In this document: positions 21,621-34,800 of the stretch, in pieces
Position numbering within the stretch: position 1 is the first letter of the stretch
How the letters are laid out: every line of letters begins with the position of its first letter
Assembly: GCA_964017195.1 (NCBI GenBank)
Contig: OZ024894.1
Location: forward strand, 6,813,537-6,877,536
Direction: 5' to 3'
From: Siderastrea radians
Taxonomy: Eukaryota > Cnidaria > Anthozoa > Scleractinia > Rhizangiidae
Length of the DNA: 64,000 bases
Made by a program: the position numbers and the translations under genes
The notes under the pieces: model-generated
What the model saw: only the letters and a program-made list of their open reading frames with translations
Told to the model about the DNA's origin: nothing
Databases searched by the model: none

Positions 21621-22005
21621 CATTTCCCTACTTGGAGCCCGTACAAAAATGACGATTCTGGTTAAATGGAGCCCCAGGGTACAACTATGGAGCCTAAGAG
21701 CACTTTATAGCCTGTTGCAGGCTCCGATATAGCAGAGAAAAAGCAAAATGAGAAACGAGCGCGAAAAACGCGTCGGGGGCTGGTGAGAGACAAGGCGGCG
21801 CAGCCATCTTTTCCTCAGTTCCAGTGCGCGTGTTCTGCACGTCTTATTTTCGCGTTTCCTTTCTAATTTTCGTGCTGTCTCTACTATCTGAGTGCCTGGA
21901 ACAGGCTATAGACCACCACTTTTTCTGCTGTGGAGCCCTAGAGACCCCATTTCTTAGCCCGGAGACTAGAACCCTAAACTCCTTTGGGATCTTGAAGTTA
22001 ATTAA

Positions 22006-22374
22006 AGGGGCTATGTCATGATTTTTTTTAATGTTTTGGGGACAGTATTTTCTCAAATCAAAACTAGGAGCATTTTCTTATACACAAAATGGTCTTAGAA
22101 CTCCAAGACGAAGACATAAAATGAATTCTTGAAAGAAGAATAAACCATGATCAGTTTATAGTGGTTTTTGCTAGACCTGAGGAAAATTTTGGAAAAAAGG
22201 GGCCAGATTTTTTGTCAAGTTGCAATCCGTTTCCATCCTGACCATCTGTGGTCAAAGGTACTTGTTTGCAGTTTCAGTACAGTAGTAGAGCAGCTTTAAA
22301 CAAAACTGGACCATCAGCACAAACATGTTTTTTGACTTCTCAAATTAATATTACAAATTGGTGACATAGCCCCC
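22006..22374. mobile_element. MITE with TTAA target duplication, GGGGCTATGTCA tips
   Basis: AGGGGCTATGTCATG at the left and TGACATAGCCCCC at the right are inverted and flanked by TTAA (22002-22005 and 22375-22378). A decayed relative without its left end lies at about 26785-26960 (shared TCCATCCTGACCATYYGTGG and TTTTGACTTCTYAAATTAAT). It ends 40 bp from the splice site of gene B's last exon. Confidence 0.8.
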
Positions 22375-22417
22375 TTAAATGCATATGAGCAATTATAAAC
22401 GTGGCTGTGGTATGTAC

Positions 22418-22818
22418 CGGCTTTAAACGAGGCCTTGGTTATCCCTTGAAGGTGGTGGTTGCATTGCTGTCAGTTTTAAAATGCACCCAAACCATGTTTC
22501 CAGCACTCTGTATTGTACCCGGATTGGTGCTGCCACAATAGGGGGAATTAGCGAGGATTGGTCCAGATCTCCCTTCAAGGTCTTGCGGATCGTGAGGTTC
22601 CTTAAAGTAGGCCTCTCGGATTTCCAAGTAGTCGTTTTCGCAGTTGTCACTTTGTTCCAGTTGGAAGGTGTCAAAGCTTATTTCGACCTGGCGACCTTCA
22701 GGGACAATTAAATACCACATTTCCTCGAAATTTTCAGGGTAGTTCTGGACACTAGCTTTTGGGGTACCAAACTCGATAACGTCTTCTTCGGATGCATTCA
22801 GGTCATTTTTAGTACCAC
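22418..22818 (-). CDS. Gene B exon 5: CUB domain 2, frameshifted near its end
   Basis: The acceptor TTTTTTAG precedes 22818. The exon encodes LIVPEGRQVEISFDTFQLEQ, CENDYLEIREAYF, YCGSTNPGTIQSAGNMVWVH and TTTFKG, then TAA. The homologous donor GTACAT is still present at 22417, making this exon 401 nt against 399 nt in gene A, so a transcript spliced there would be out of frame after the stop. CUB 2 also lacks the second cysteine (MWYLIV where gene A has WCLIV), leaving one disulfide pair. Confidence 0.85.
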
Positions 22819-25800
22819 CTAAAAAAGCAAATATTATCTTAAAAATGCATATAGAGTAATGACCAATTGTCGTAATAACTAAATAATAATAATGACTACT
22901 ATGACATAAGGAGGTTATGTTGTGAATAAAAAACGTCGTTAGGAGGCAATATGTAAAATATAAATACAAATAGTTTAAAAGGTGTAGAGCGTATTCACGG
23001 AGGCCATATTGGAGGTGCAAAACAATAAAATCTATATGCATAAGAATAAAACCTTTTTTCCCAGTGGAAACGAATTCTATTGTTTTCTCCTCCAGCCATA
23101 GGAAACCCAAACATAATATTTGAATGTCATTAAAGATGGCGTTTCAAATATAAGACTTTGTATGGGATTTGGAACCGAACATTTTGAGCAATACATAACA
23201 ACGAACTAACTGAACAAAGTTCATGAAACATTACATGGTGTTGTTTGCTATCCTTACAAACCATTTTGAGCAATTTAAGGTCCATTTCCTTAACTGTGTT
23301 AGTACGTGTATAATACATTGACAAGGAAGGAGTCATTCGGCCCGATTTAGCCACTATCACCGCACGACACGTTTCGGAATTTGCTCGAATTTACCTACAA
23401 TTATAGTTCAGGCTCCCATTCTGACTTAGCGTCTTGACAAAAGAAAGACATACAAGTGATTTTCTCAAAACCAATTGCACATTCCTTGTGTCCCAAAAGA
23501 ATTATCCACTGCACAAAATCATAATAGCATCTCAAAATAGGCCGCCATGGATCCGTGAGGATCCCGATGGTCCCATTTGACCGCGGTCGGCACTGGACAC
23601 CAGTCAAATTATGCCCTTATGGGGAGGGCCCCGCTCGTTTTGGTGGTGTTACAATTGTAGTAACTATGACCCAGTGCGGACACAAGATTGTCGCTCCGAC
23701 GCAGTCTGGTTCGCGTGAGAAGATCGCTGCGTGTTACAAGTGGATAGCAAAAATAAATCATTCCCATTTCCGAATTTATATCCATTTTCAGGGCGTATAT
23801 TTTCTTGTTTTTTTAATAAGTAGGTTACCTGACCGGTGTCATGCAAATATAGAAATAGATATAGTATATACAATAACAATTTTAAAATAAAACATTTTCA
23901 CGCACGTGAGGATATGAATTTAAATGAATTTGCCGACTTCGGTTCGAAAAAAATGTATCTGATATATAAATCCTATCGACGATTCCAAAAAATTGAACAC
24001 ATTCAATTCACGCAGAGTACGTATTTAGAATTTACGCAGTAGACTGACCTGTATTACAAACGTTTTGTACATGAACGCAATTATGTTCAATTTACCACGC
24101 ATGAATAGAAAAATAGGAGGAAGGAGAAACACGGTTCACTTTCTTTTTTTCTTGACTCGTTTTCATTTTCTAACGGCCAAGACCGTTTTAATTTCTTTCG
24201 ATAACTTAATTTTCTCCATAAGGTCACGGAGTCCCGCGCAGCGATTCCACCTTTCTCGAGCGAACCAGGCTTCGTTGGAGCGACAATTTGTGTCCGCACC
24301 GGGTCATAGATACTACAATTGTAACACGACCAAAACGAGCGTGGCCCTCCCCATAAGGGCATAATTTGACTGGTGTCCAGTGCCGACCGCAGTCAAATGG
24401 GACCATCGGGATCCTCACGGATCCATGGCGGCCTATTTTGAGATGCTATTATGATTTTGTGCAGTGGATAATTCTTTTGGGACACGAGGTATGTGCAATT
24501 GGTTTTAAGAAAATCACTTGTATGTCTTCCTTTGGTCAAGTCGTTAAGTCAGAATGGGAGCCTGAACTATAATTGTGGGTAAATTCGAGCGAATTCCGAA
24601 ACGTGTCGTGCGGTGATAGTGGCTAAATCGGGCCAAATGACTCCTTCCTTGTCAATGTACTATACACGTACTAACACAGTTAAGTAAATGGACCTAAAAT
24701 TGCTCAAAATGGTTTGTAAGGATAGCAAACAACACCATGTAATGTTTCATGAACTTTGTTCAGTTAGTTCGTTGTTATGTATTGCTCAAAATGTTCGGTT
24801 CCAAATCCCATACAAAGTCTTATATTTTGAAACGCCATTTTTAATGATATTCAAATTTTATGCTTGGGTGTCCTGTGCTCCAGCACGGCCGCTGCGAACA
24901 CACCCTATTGATATGAATTTTACATGTTCTCCCATGTGCTTGTTCCTGGAAGACAGAATTTTCAAATACCTTCACCCTTACTCGGCCAGTTCTCACCTAC
25001 TTGTCGTTCTTTATTTGAGTCTTTGCTATTGGAAAATGTTATATCCTATTATCTCAGGTTAATTCCCGCACCACGCTTACGTATATCAACAATATGCCAA
25101 GAATATTCCGGACCACAGGCCAACCAAGCTTACGATCTGAAAGCGCGCACTTGAAAGCAGTACTCTCGATTTATAGACTTTGTATAGGAAATTCCCTTTG
25201 GTTTTGAAATTGCTAAAATACAGTCATTAATGTGGAAATTAACTTAACTTGCCTCAACATGGGTAATTTAACCTCAATTCGTGGCCATTTAAGTGCGTTT
25301 TTGGTTCGGTGTTGTTCGCGGTCACGTATGCTGCTAGCGATTGGGCCGCATGTTGAGGAAAGTGTTGTTTATTTCTACATTCATGGCTATTTTTCAGCAT
25401 TCTGAAAACCTTACTTTAACTGTCACTCTACAATTGTGGCAGTCTACAACGGCTATAACAATAAGATTTGTAACGTGAGATCAAAGAAAGAAATATGGAA
25501 TGAAGCTCGATCGATATTTAAATGCTTATCAGACGTCCTTCTGATTGGAAGCTGGATCAAACGCTGAAAGCTGGATTGATGTCGTTCGGGCACAATTCAA
25601 CCAATATGCTTCATTCAACAAATGGACAACGCGTTCAGCTTGTTGAATCCATCAACAAGGAAAGATTTTGAATGAAAGCCTTGAACTAGATTTGGCTGAG
25701 GCTTAACTATAATGTTATTAATACTTACCTTCGTCAGACCTGGCGACGAAGGAGATGTTCAATGCTGCATTATGTAAAGTATCGTCAGTTTTTATACGCA

Positions 25801-28800
25801 GGTATATACACCGTCCACTCACGGTATGTGAAGGTATTACACCTCTCTGTTGATTGCCATATTCTAAATGCGGTGCGGAATATTTGCCACAACTTCCGCT
25901 ATATTCCAAGGTGAAATAATTGTTAGTCACCGCAAAGCTGTCGCATTCACAATTTTTACACACTTCGAACACGTAACTGAAAACAAACAAAGCAGTTAGT
26001 GCAATGCTATGCACAGGACAGTAGCATGCCAGCTACCCTAAAATCTCATGTCCTTCGATCTGACCCGGGGAGGGCACTCAGTAGAAGCGCGGTTAGGGAA
26101 GTGCGGCCAGGATGCTTGAAACCTGACCCTGTTTAAGACACAAACCTTTGATTTTGCTACCCTGTTTAAGACAAAATTCATATTTTTGGTACCCCATCTA
26201 AGACACTTAACCCAACATCATACCCCTTTTCGGCTAGAATGGACTAGTAAGAGCCTGTTTCTGACTTCAATATACTTTTTATTGGCAAACTGGTAAAATT
26301 TCGGCTTTTGGTGATGTTTCTGTAAATTAACGAATATATAAGGTCGTGTAACGATTGACGAAATCGATAACTCGTTTAAGACTAAATCCTCTGAAAACCA
26401 TACTCTATCGGACCGCGCGTCCCCGTAAGCCCACATAAGGGAGTACCCCCCCCCCCACCCGGGCCTTCTAGTGAGAACTGACACGCAAATAGGCGCGAAT
26501 GGCGCCTTCAATGTTACGGAGCGATGTTACAGAGCGGTACTCCTACGCAACCGCTGGCAAAGTTGCGTGACGACCACTAATAGCGACCTTTAGATTGGTT
26601 TGAATTTCAGACCAGTAGCGTTTCCAGAGACCTTACTCTTTCGTGTTGTTAACCAGTAAAAAAAGTAGCTTCAGGAATGAGATTGGTTTGTGTCCATGTA
26701 AAGCCTACAAACTGTAAAAAAAAAACTAGTACTAGTACTCGTACCCGTAGGAGCAAAAAAACGGCCTGATTTTTTTTTCCTTTTTTTAAAGTTGTAGTCC
26801 GCTTCCATCCTGACCATTCGTGGCCAAAGGCACTTATCTCCTAGTTTTAGTGCACTAGTCGGAGTAGTTTTAAACAAACCTGGGTCATTACTTTAAGTTT
26901 CATTCAACACAAACATGTCTTTTGACTTCTTAAATTAATACTGAAAATTGGTTACTTGTACAGACACTTGTACACCTCTTCTGGTCTTGCCCTAAGGTGG
27001 CCTCTTTTTGGAACTGCTTAAACGCACAGTTAACTCTATCCCAAATCCTTCCGGAAAATTACACAATGAATATCTCTTAAACAAGAAAGCCTATTGGGCA
27101 TTTTAACCGGCCATTCTGACCCTCCCCACCCCTAGGTTTCACAAATGTTAGCGCGATCCTCTATTTATACGAACCGGCGTGACGAAAAGTGTGATTGTGT
27201 GACACAATATTTTTACTATAGCGTTACTGGATGACGTAATGTTTAAACTCTGATGACTCAGCTTATCTTTTTTATCGCTTTTATTTGTGCTGAAAAACGC
27301 AAATTCACTCAAACGTTGAATGTCGATATAAATTCGTCCGCAACTGAGAATGCTCACACAGCGACGACGAAGTTGTCTGTTGTGCCTAGACCTTAAATAC
27401 AAACAGTGAACATAGCAGTAGAATCAAAATATAACGCTTGATAAACACGAGCTCGAGCAGATCGTCAGAGAATGGGGTACGTCAAGGCATCATGACGTGA
27501 TGTTTAAATCCGGTTTGCTAACCCGGGAGTCCCCTTGCAAAAGTAAACAAGCGAGCGGGGACGAAAGTCGCCCACGTCTTTGAAAGCTAACGCGCCTGTC
27601 GAGCCGCAATCGATTTCGCGCTCACTGGCTTGTTTTTCTTTTCCTTCACTATCTCTGAACGGAAAGAGAGACTGCTCGTAGCCTTTAGCGTACACCACAC
27701 GCAAACCACACAAATCCGTCGATAATATTCAGATATTTTCGTTCTTTCAATGCAAAAAGACTCGTAACATCTGCCCTATTAATTGATCTCCTTATTAATG
27801 ACGATTCCTTCGTATCAACTTCTCGCCTCAAATAAACACTGATCTCTCTCCGTTCACAAGTCAGAACTATCATGTACTGATGGTGCAATCCACTAACATT
27901 GCATCATCATACTAGTACCAATTCCTTCTCTTCCTAGCCCACGCCGACAAAACGCAACTGTCCTTTTTGTCCGCTGCGAAATACAAGTTAGCCAATCAGA
28001 AACCTTACAATCCACTTGGCAAACCACTCCCCCTCCCCCCATAAAACGGCAAGGGAAACCCCCTCTCACGCAGCACAATATTACACCGCTCCTATACAAA
28101 ACGCAACTTTCAAAGCAAATCACATTCACAGAAGCGTGATATGCTCCTGACATTCACAAATCCTTCAGACTCCCACATTTTTACACCCTCAAAATGTCAA
28201 TCCCAATAAAAAAAACTCCTGGGCTAAAAAAATTTTCACCATAACCACTAACTAGATCAGACAACACAGCCAATTTAGCATTCCATCCTATTAGCTGCTT
28301 AACTCAATTGCGCATGCGTTATACAAGACAAATACAAAAAAACCCCAAACTAAACAACCCTTCGTCGTTGATATCTTAAATACTGTAAATTAAAAGACAA
28401 GAACACACGAAGGTAACATTCAGCAGACTAATATGCGCATGCGTCTTATATAAGACAGTACCGCTCCTTAGTACCCGTACCACAAGCTTTACAGCACTTT
28501 GTTCGTATGTTAAGCCAACTGACTATCACGACAAAACCGTGCCCATTTTATAAACCGGCGGTCGCCATAGCGACGGCCGGTTAAAGGTCAAATAAACCCA
28601 AAATTTCGACATTTTTTCTTTCAATCCAATTTACTTGTTATGTGTTGACTTGGTATCAAATAAACACATTCTGAAGTTTCAAGTCATTTGGACTTAGGAT
28701 CGCAGAGATAATGGCACGTGAAAAGTGCTACTTTTTGGCCTTCATAATCGTAGAGTGGTCGGGAAAGTTGTCGGTAAATTGTCGGAAATAACACTAGTGA

Positions 28801-31800
28801 CGTCACTGTTGGCGAGCTGGAAAATTGCGGGGATTCGAAGTGTGAGGACTTGAGTGGAAAATCATGGTGTTTTTGTGCTGCTATGAGAGTAAAGTAAGTA
28901 ATTTTAAGTTTCCAGAAGATCCAGAACTGCCTCAAGAATGGCTCAAAAAATGAAAGGAGGATCGTTTCAACACACAAAACACTGATTCACGTGTCTGTGC
29001 AGACCAGTTTACACCACAGGTAACCAAAGCGATTCGATCGAAAATAATCGGCGGTTTTCCATGGAAAATACCTAAAAATCCAAATAAAGTTCGAAGAACC
29101 TTACTTGTTATGTGTTTGCTGTGTTTTTGCCGGTTTTCCGAGCTTGTGGAGGTTGTTTTGAGCGGTAAGTTACAGCGGTATAAACCATCCATGTCCGCCC
29201 AAGAACGGAGCAACTTCACACGGGAATTCCAATTGCGTGTTCAGCATTTGCACAACGTAGAAATTTAGAGGTAAGAAGTTTGCATTTTGTTCAACATGAC
29301 TATGACTAGCTTGTATCTTCTGTTGGTTGTTAGCTCTTTCAGCTAGGTTTATTTGAGAATTATAAGTCATAGTAGTTACTAAGCATTAACAATAACCTCG
29401 GATTTTTGGCGCATAAATTAGGCTTCAATAATTATAAACAAACGTAAATTTCGAGCTCTGAATGTAATATTTTTCACATACTAAAATATTTGAGTTTTAT
29501 CGCTTTCATACAGCGGCTGCAGGCCCTTCTTAAGCCTCTAACAAGCCAACACTCAAGACAACCAACAACATAAACCCAGATTTAATAAACTGGCCTAGTT
29601 TCTAAGTGTTGTGGCTTTCCACTGGCAAGCAGGTCCCAAGGGGGAGGGGGGGGTACTCCGGATTTCAAGTGACGGGGATAATCGAAGGATTTTTTTTGGG
29701 GGGGGGTGTTGAAATTTTCCATCCTGGGATGTTTTTGGGTAGGAAAATTTGGCAAGTATTTTTTTGGGTAGCTTGATTTAAGTAGAGATTTTTCGGGTAT
29801 TCAAAACAATCTGAAGAATTGTGGTAGTGCCTGTGTATCCTGGCCGCGTAGTTCTGCGAATATTAAGTAGTGACAACCAAACTTGTTTTGCAGTTGTTTT
29901 AATTATATTTAACGATGGTGTCACATTACATTGCATCTGTTTCATAAAACCGGCTATACAATAGTCCGCAAAGTGTCCCGGGTGTATTTCACAAGGCTTC
30001 AATTCATTCAACTGATTTCTCATCCATCATGTTTATCACCAGGCTTTATCCTTACTGGAATTCCCTTTTGCTGTAGTGAATTCTTGATAGCGGAACTCCT
30101 TTGCGGCCGAAGGCCGCAAAAGTGGAGCCCCATACCCATACTAAGAGGTATGCTGGTGATTTTTTATGGTCATGGCAAGCGGAATGGCTCGCGGGCGCGT
30201 GCGCCATACATACGTCCGTACATCGCATTTCATGACATTCTTACATGAGGCAATTTTCCCTGGAAGAGCAGAGACGAAGGAAAAGAGAAGGAGATAGAGA
30301 TCAACAACGGGAAAGGATGAGAAACGCCACTGAAGAACAGCGTCAAGCACCCGGTCAAGCAGAGCGGAAACGAAAACGAGAAAGACGAAGGAACAGTACA
30401 GCAGAGAGATAAAGGCAACTAGAAATAAGACGGAACGGTACTGAAGAACAACGCCAGAGGAAAACTGAGAGACGCCGACAGAGAACTGTAAACATGTCGG
30501 GTACAGTTTTCTTGATTTTTATCTATTTGTGATTGGAAATAATTTTGTACCACCGAATAATTTACGTCTACGTTTTTGTTTTTTATTCTACAGATCATCA
30601 AGGGGAAAGAAGTCGTAATAGAGAGAGAACGGAGAAGAAATTTACGCCAAGGACAGCATGAAGTTACAAGGTGTTCAAAAAGGTAAAATCAATTTCCGTG
30701 CTTTAGCAAAGTTTGTTTAACAAAAAAAATGTACTGTTACAAAAGGGAACTTTTCGTCAAAACTTAAACCGCACCTTTTACGGTATGTCATTTAATACTA
30801 CTCGTAGAAAGTGAAAAAAAGAGGAAAAGAAACAAAACAAAACAAAACGAAAAAAGGGAACACAATTTGAGGGGGTAGTGCAAAGGTGATGGTATCATAT
30901 TACAAGATTTCACAATATGGCCGCGCGCGTGACTGAGTGAGAACGAGAACACAATACCTTTTCAGCGTTAGAAATGAAAAGATAGGCTAAAGAAACTCGA
31001 CTGCCGGTCCCGAATGCCTGTTAAGTGAATATGAATGTCTTTATTGAGGAGAAATATGGATTGCTTTGGCCCGATGATTTAATTGAACCAGCGTGAAGAT
31101 CTGATTGCTGAGTTTCCCGGGTGAGTTTCTCGGAATTTTTCAATCATTTCACAGAATATTACGGTATGGGCAATTCGCTTTTATTTAGAAGGATCCCACT
31201 ATCTCAACTCGCTTATCTCCAATTCCCCGTTATCTCGAACAAAGAGAAATTTGTCTTGGCTTTGGTCATAAATATAATATTTCCAGTTATTTACTTTTAC
31301 GACGATAACCCGCTTTTCTCAACTTTGAAGAATACCAGTGTCTTTTGTTTTCACGGAGCAAAGTGTAGCCAGGCAAAGGAGGAAACAGCTTATGAAAGCA
31401 TGCAATGAAGTAAAAGGCGAAAACAAGTACCAACGCGAATCGTCAAGATGTTAACTCATTGACTAACAAAAGAATAACAAAACAGGACATAATTGATATA
31501 TGCCTCGTTCTTTTAAACTCTGAATCCAGTCATTGTTTACAATATCCTCGGCAAAACCCCTACCAAAATCCATGCAAGTAACGAATCGACGAAAAAGCAC
31601 ATCCTCATTTATGTATCTACTGAAGTAGGTCTTAAATATTTTTTAACCCTTATTCTGATTTCTGAATTGTTTGCTTGAATTTCAATAATTTTATTTGGCT
31701 TCACTTAAGCTCAAGACTTAAGCTTGTGTGTAAATTAATTTTGTTTATCACTTATGAATTGTTTTCTTGAATTTCAATAATTTTATTTGGCTTCACTTAA

Positions 31801-34800
31801 GCTCAAGACTTAAGCTTATGTGTGAATTAATTTTGTTTATCACTTATGAATTGTTCGCTTGAATTTCAATAATTTTATTGGGCTTCACTTAAGCTCAAGA
31901 CTTAAGCTTATGTGTGAATTAATTTTGTTTATCACTTATGAATTGTTTGCTTGAATTTCAATAATTTTATTTGGCTTCACTTAAGCTCAAGTTAAGCTTA
32001 CATGTGTATGTGTGAATTTTTTTTGTTTATCACTCAATATTATGCATGGTTCAATTCTACCTGTTACCATCCTCCCCCTCCCCGGGCCTACCCCCCGGGA
32101 TTTGCAATTTTTTTCTCACTTGGCAGTCTATTCCCCACCCCCGGGCACACAGAAAGAGACGATTCCCCACCTCCGGGACTCCTCATCGACCACGAATACG
32201 TTGTTTTGTGTACAAAACCTAAATGACGATATTGATTTCCGTACAATAGCAAAATCAGACGTTTTGACAAGAACTTAAATGCTTTTCTAGAGTGTATTGA
32301 AAGAAGGACACTACATGCATAATATAATAAAAACATGAACAGAAAACTGAAGAAAAAAACTCTACCTGCACTGGCGTACGGCTGGCAAGTAAAGAAATTT
32401 TCTTCGCCACATGTTTTATTCTAAATATAGCGCATACGCACAAGAGGCCCATGAACAAATTGATGGCAGCATTTAAAGGAGTTTTTCTTACCTTGTTTCA
32501 TAAGAACACTGGACTGAAATCTTTGTTTAACATAAAACTGTGCATCCGTTTTGATATAGAGTCTATTTAAGTGGTCTTATTATAAATATAAACACACTGA
32601 AGAAATATTTCTTTGTTTGTGACGACCACCATTCATTCGAGTATGCATCAAACGCACATTCTTTCAACAATTTATAATAAACGTACCGTCGAACACAGAT
32701 TTTAATTTTGAGAGATTACTCTTCTCTAAACAGTCTGCTACAAATACTAGAGATTTTCACTGGAAATAGGCTCCACGCGGTCCGGGGTCATCATATCAAC
32801 TGAGAAGTGACGTACTTAATTACAAGAACAAGAAGAAGTTATTTTCGATTTGCCCCCCTCCCCGACTCCCCGGGACAAGACCACTTCAAACAATTCCCCA
32901 CCCCCAGGCTCGAAGGGCTGGACTTGTCCCCGGGGTTGCCTGGTGGGGGGATGGTAACAGGTAAAATTGAACCATGCATTAGTTCAGAAGGCGACTGCAA
33001 TTTGCCATTTTTTTTTCGATCTCAGTTAACCTACATGTATGAAATAAAAGCACTGCATTGTGGAAAGTGCTTCTTACTATTTGTCACTCATAATGGAATG
33101 TTCATGTTTTAGAAAGTTTAAATAATTACTGCATGCATTTTTTGGTTTTCCCAAAAATCATTGTATTCCCAAGGGGGGGGGGATCCAGATGTAAGCAAAG
33201 GATTTTTTTATGCAATTGACATATTTGTACTGATGTACAAATTCGATCTGGACACAGTGGAAGAAGAGCCACCCAGTGGATCCACTGCTAATTCCTATTT
33301 ATTTATTTTATTTTATTTATTTGATGTGTTTTTGCTTCCTAAAGGCAATCTGGCTTGTTTAACTGACAATTGTCTGCTGGGATTAGTTAGAACATGTTTG
33401 ATTAATTGCAATTGGCTCTCTACTGAGTTAAGCAAAGGAGACTGGAGATGATTGAACATCCAGTAAACTTAAATGAGGTCCTGCCATTTTGTTGCTCATT
33501 CGATCGATTGATATTCAAGTGCTTTACCTTACCTGTATTACCCAATGAACCGTGCAAAGGGGGGAAGACAATTACATGTAACCACTTTTTAGACAAATGG
33601 CTAAAAGAGTTTGGATAGCTGCAAATGAGGGGTTCAGGCGATGATTTATTAATTATTTGTTAGGATTCCACAAAAGCTGGAAAGAAGAACACTTTCACGG
33701 GTGGATGCAAAAATTTCCAACAATGGGTCTTGTACGTCTCATGAATCAGGTGGATCACAAAAGTAAAGCAAAGTATAGCTTCGGCAACAACATTTCAAAG
33801 CGGGAAGTGACAATGCTAGCAAAGTGAATGACGACTCCCTTAATAATTGACATTGAGTACAATTACTATTCTGTTCACCCATTCTTTCTGTTCATTAATG
33901 TCACATTGGTCAAAAATTGCGTTGTGAATGCTTTAATAATGTATGTTACATACAATATTAGTTATTTGATGTTGTCAAAAGAAAAACAATGAAGTTAATA
34001 TTATTTTAAGGATGAAAGTAATTTGACAGGCGCTCGTTCTCATGAATTTTGCACTCCAAGAACTGAAAATTTTCTTCAATTGATGAACTTAGAGTTGAGG
34101 AGGGGAAAGAAAACAAAGATGCTCCAATGAAAGTCTAATTTATTTGAATTGTAACTACAGTGTACCTTTTATTTGCAGTCCTCTATCAAGCATTTAAGCC
34201 TCGACTTTTAGTGGCCCTGGTCAGTTTTAAATCGCCACTGGCGACTGGGCGACTGCCATTTTTTAGCCCTGAATGTTTTTTTTTTCACTGATCCTTTTTT
34301 TCTGTTCTAGGCATATATGCCAGCAGTGATCAGTGATGCAGCATTTTCTTACAGTGAAGTTAAGGTACGTGGAAGATATCAGTTAATATATAATTAGCCC
34401 AGCTTACGTATCTAATTGTTCAGTAAATTGAACTGGATTGAATGCAGTGATTGGGTTAATTTGGGTTCGGTAGTTGAACACAATTGATGACCAAAACTAT
34501 GCCTATATATACAGCTGTGTTTGATTCCATTCAATGATTTCTGAACCCAGTCAAACATAATTAAACAGTTTTAAAATCATTCAAGTATATAGATTTAGCC
34601 AAGCCTAAAAGTGGAGCTCCAATTTTTATTTGGCAATCCTATTATTCACAATGGAAAATAAAAATTGAACCAAGGATAAAATTGAACCACAACATTTACA
34701 TGAGTGTGCCATCAAGACTTCCATTTGGGTGGCAATGAGAGCCTTTACATGACTGGACTTAAGGGAGGAGACTCTTAATCACCATATTGTTGCTGTGGGA

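Noticed and set aside
29012..29020. Another CACAGG transposon tip (CCACAGGTAACC) in the THAP region
   Set aside because: The following sequence lacks the shared subterminal words; it reads better as a splice donor after the THAP codons.
11371..32035. CRISPR-like arrays
   Set aside because: The tandem repeats have no unique spacers and the genome is eukaryotic.
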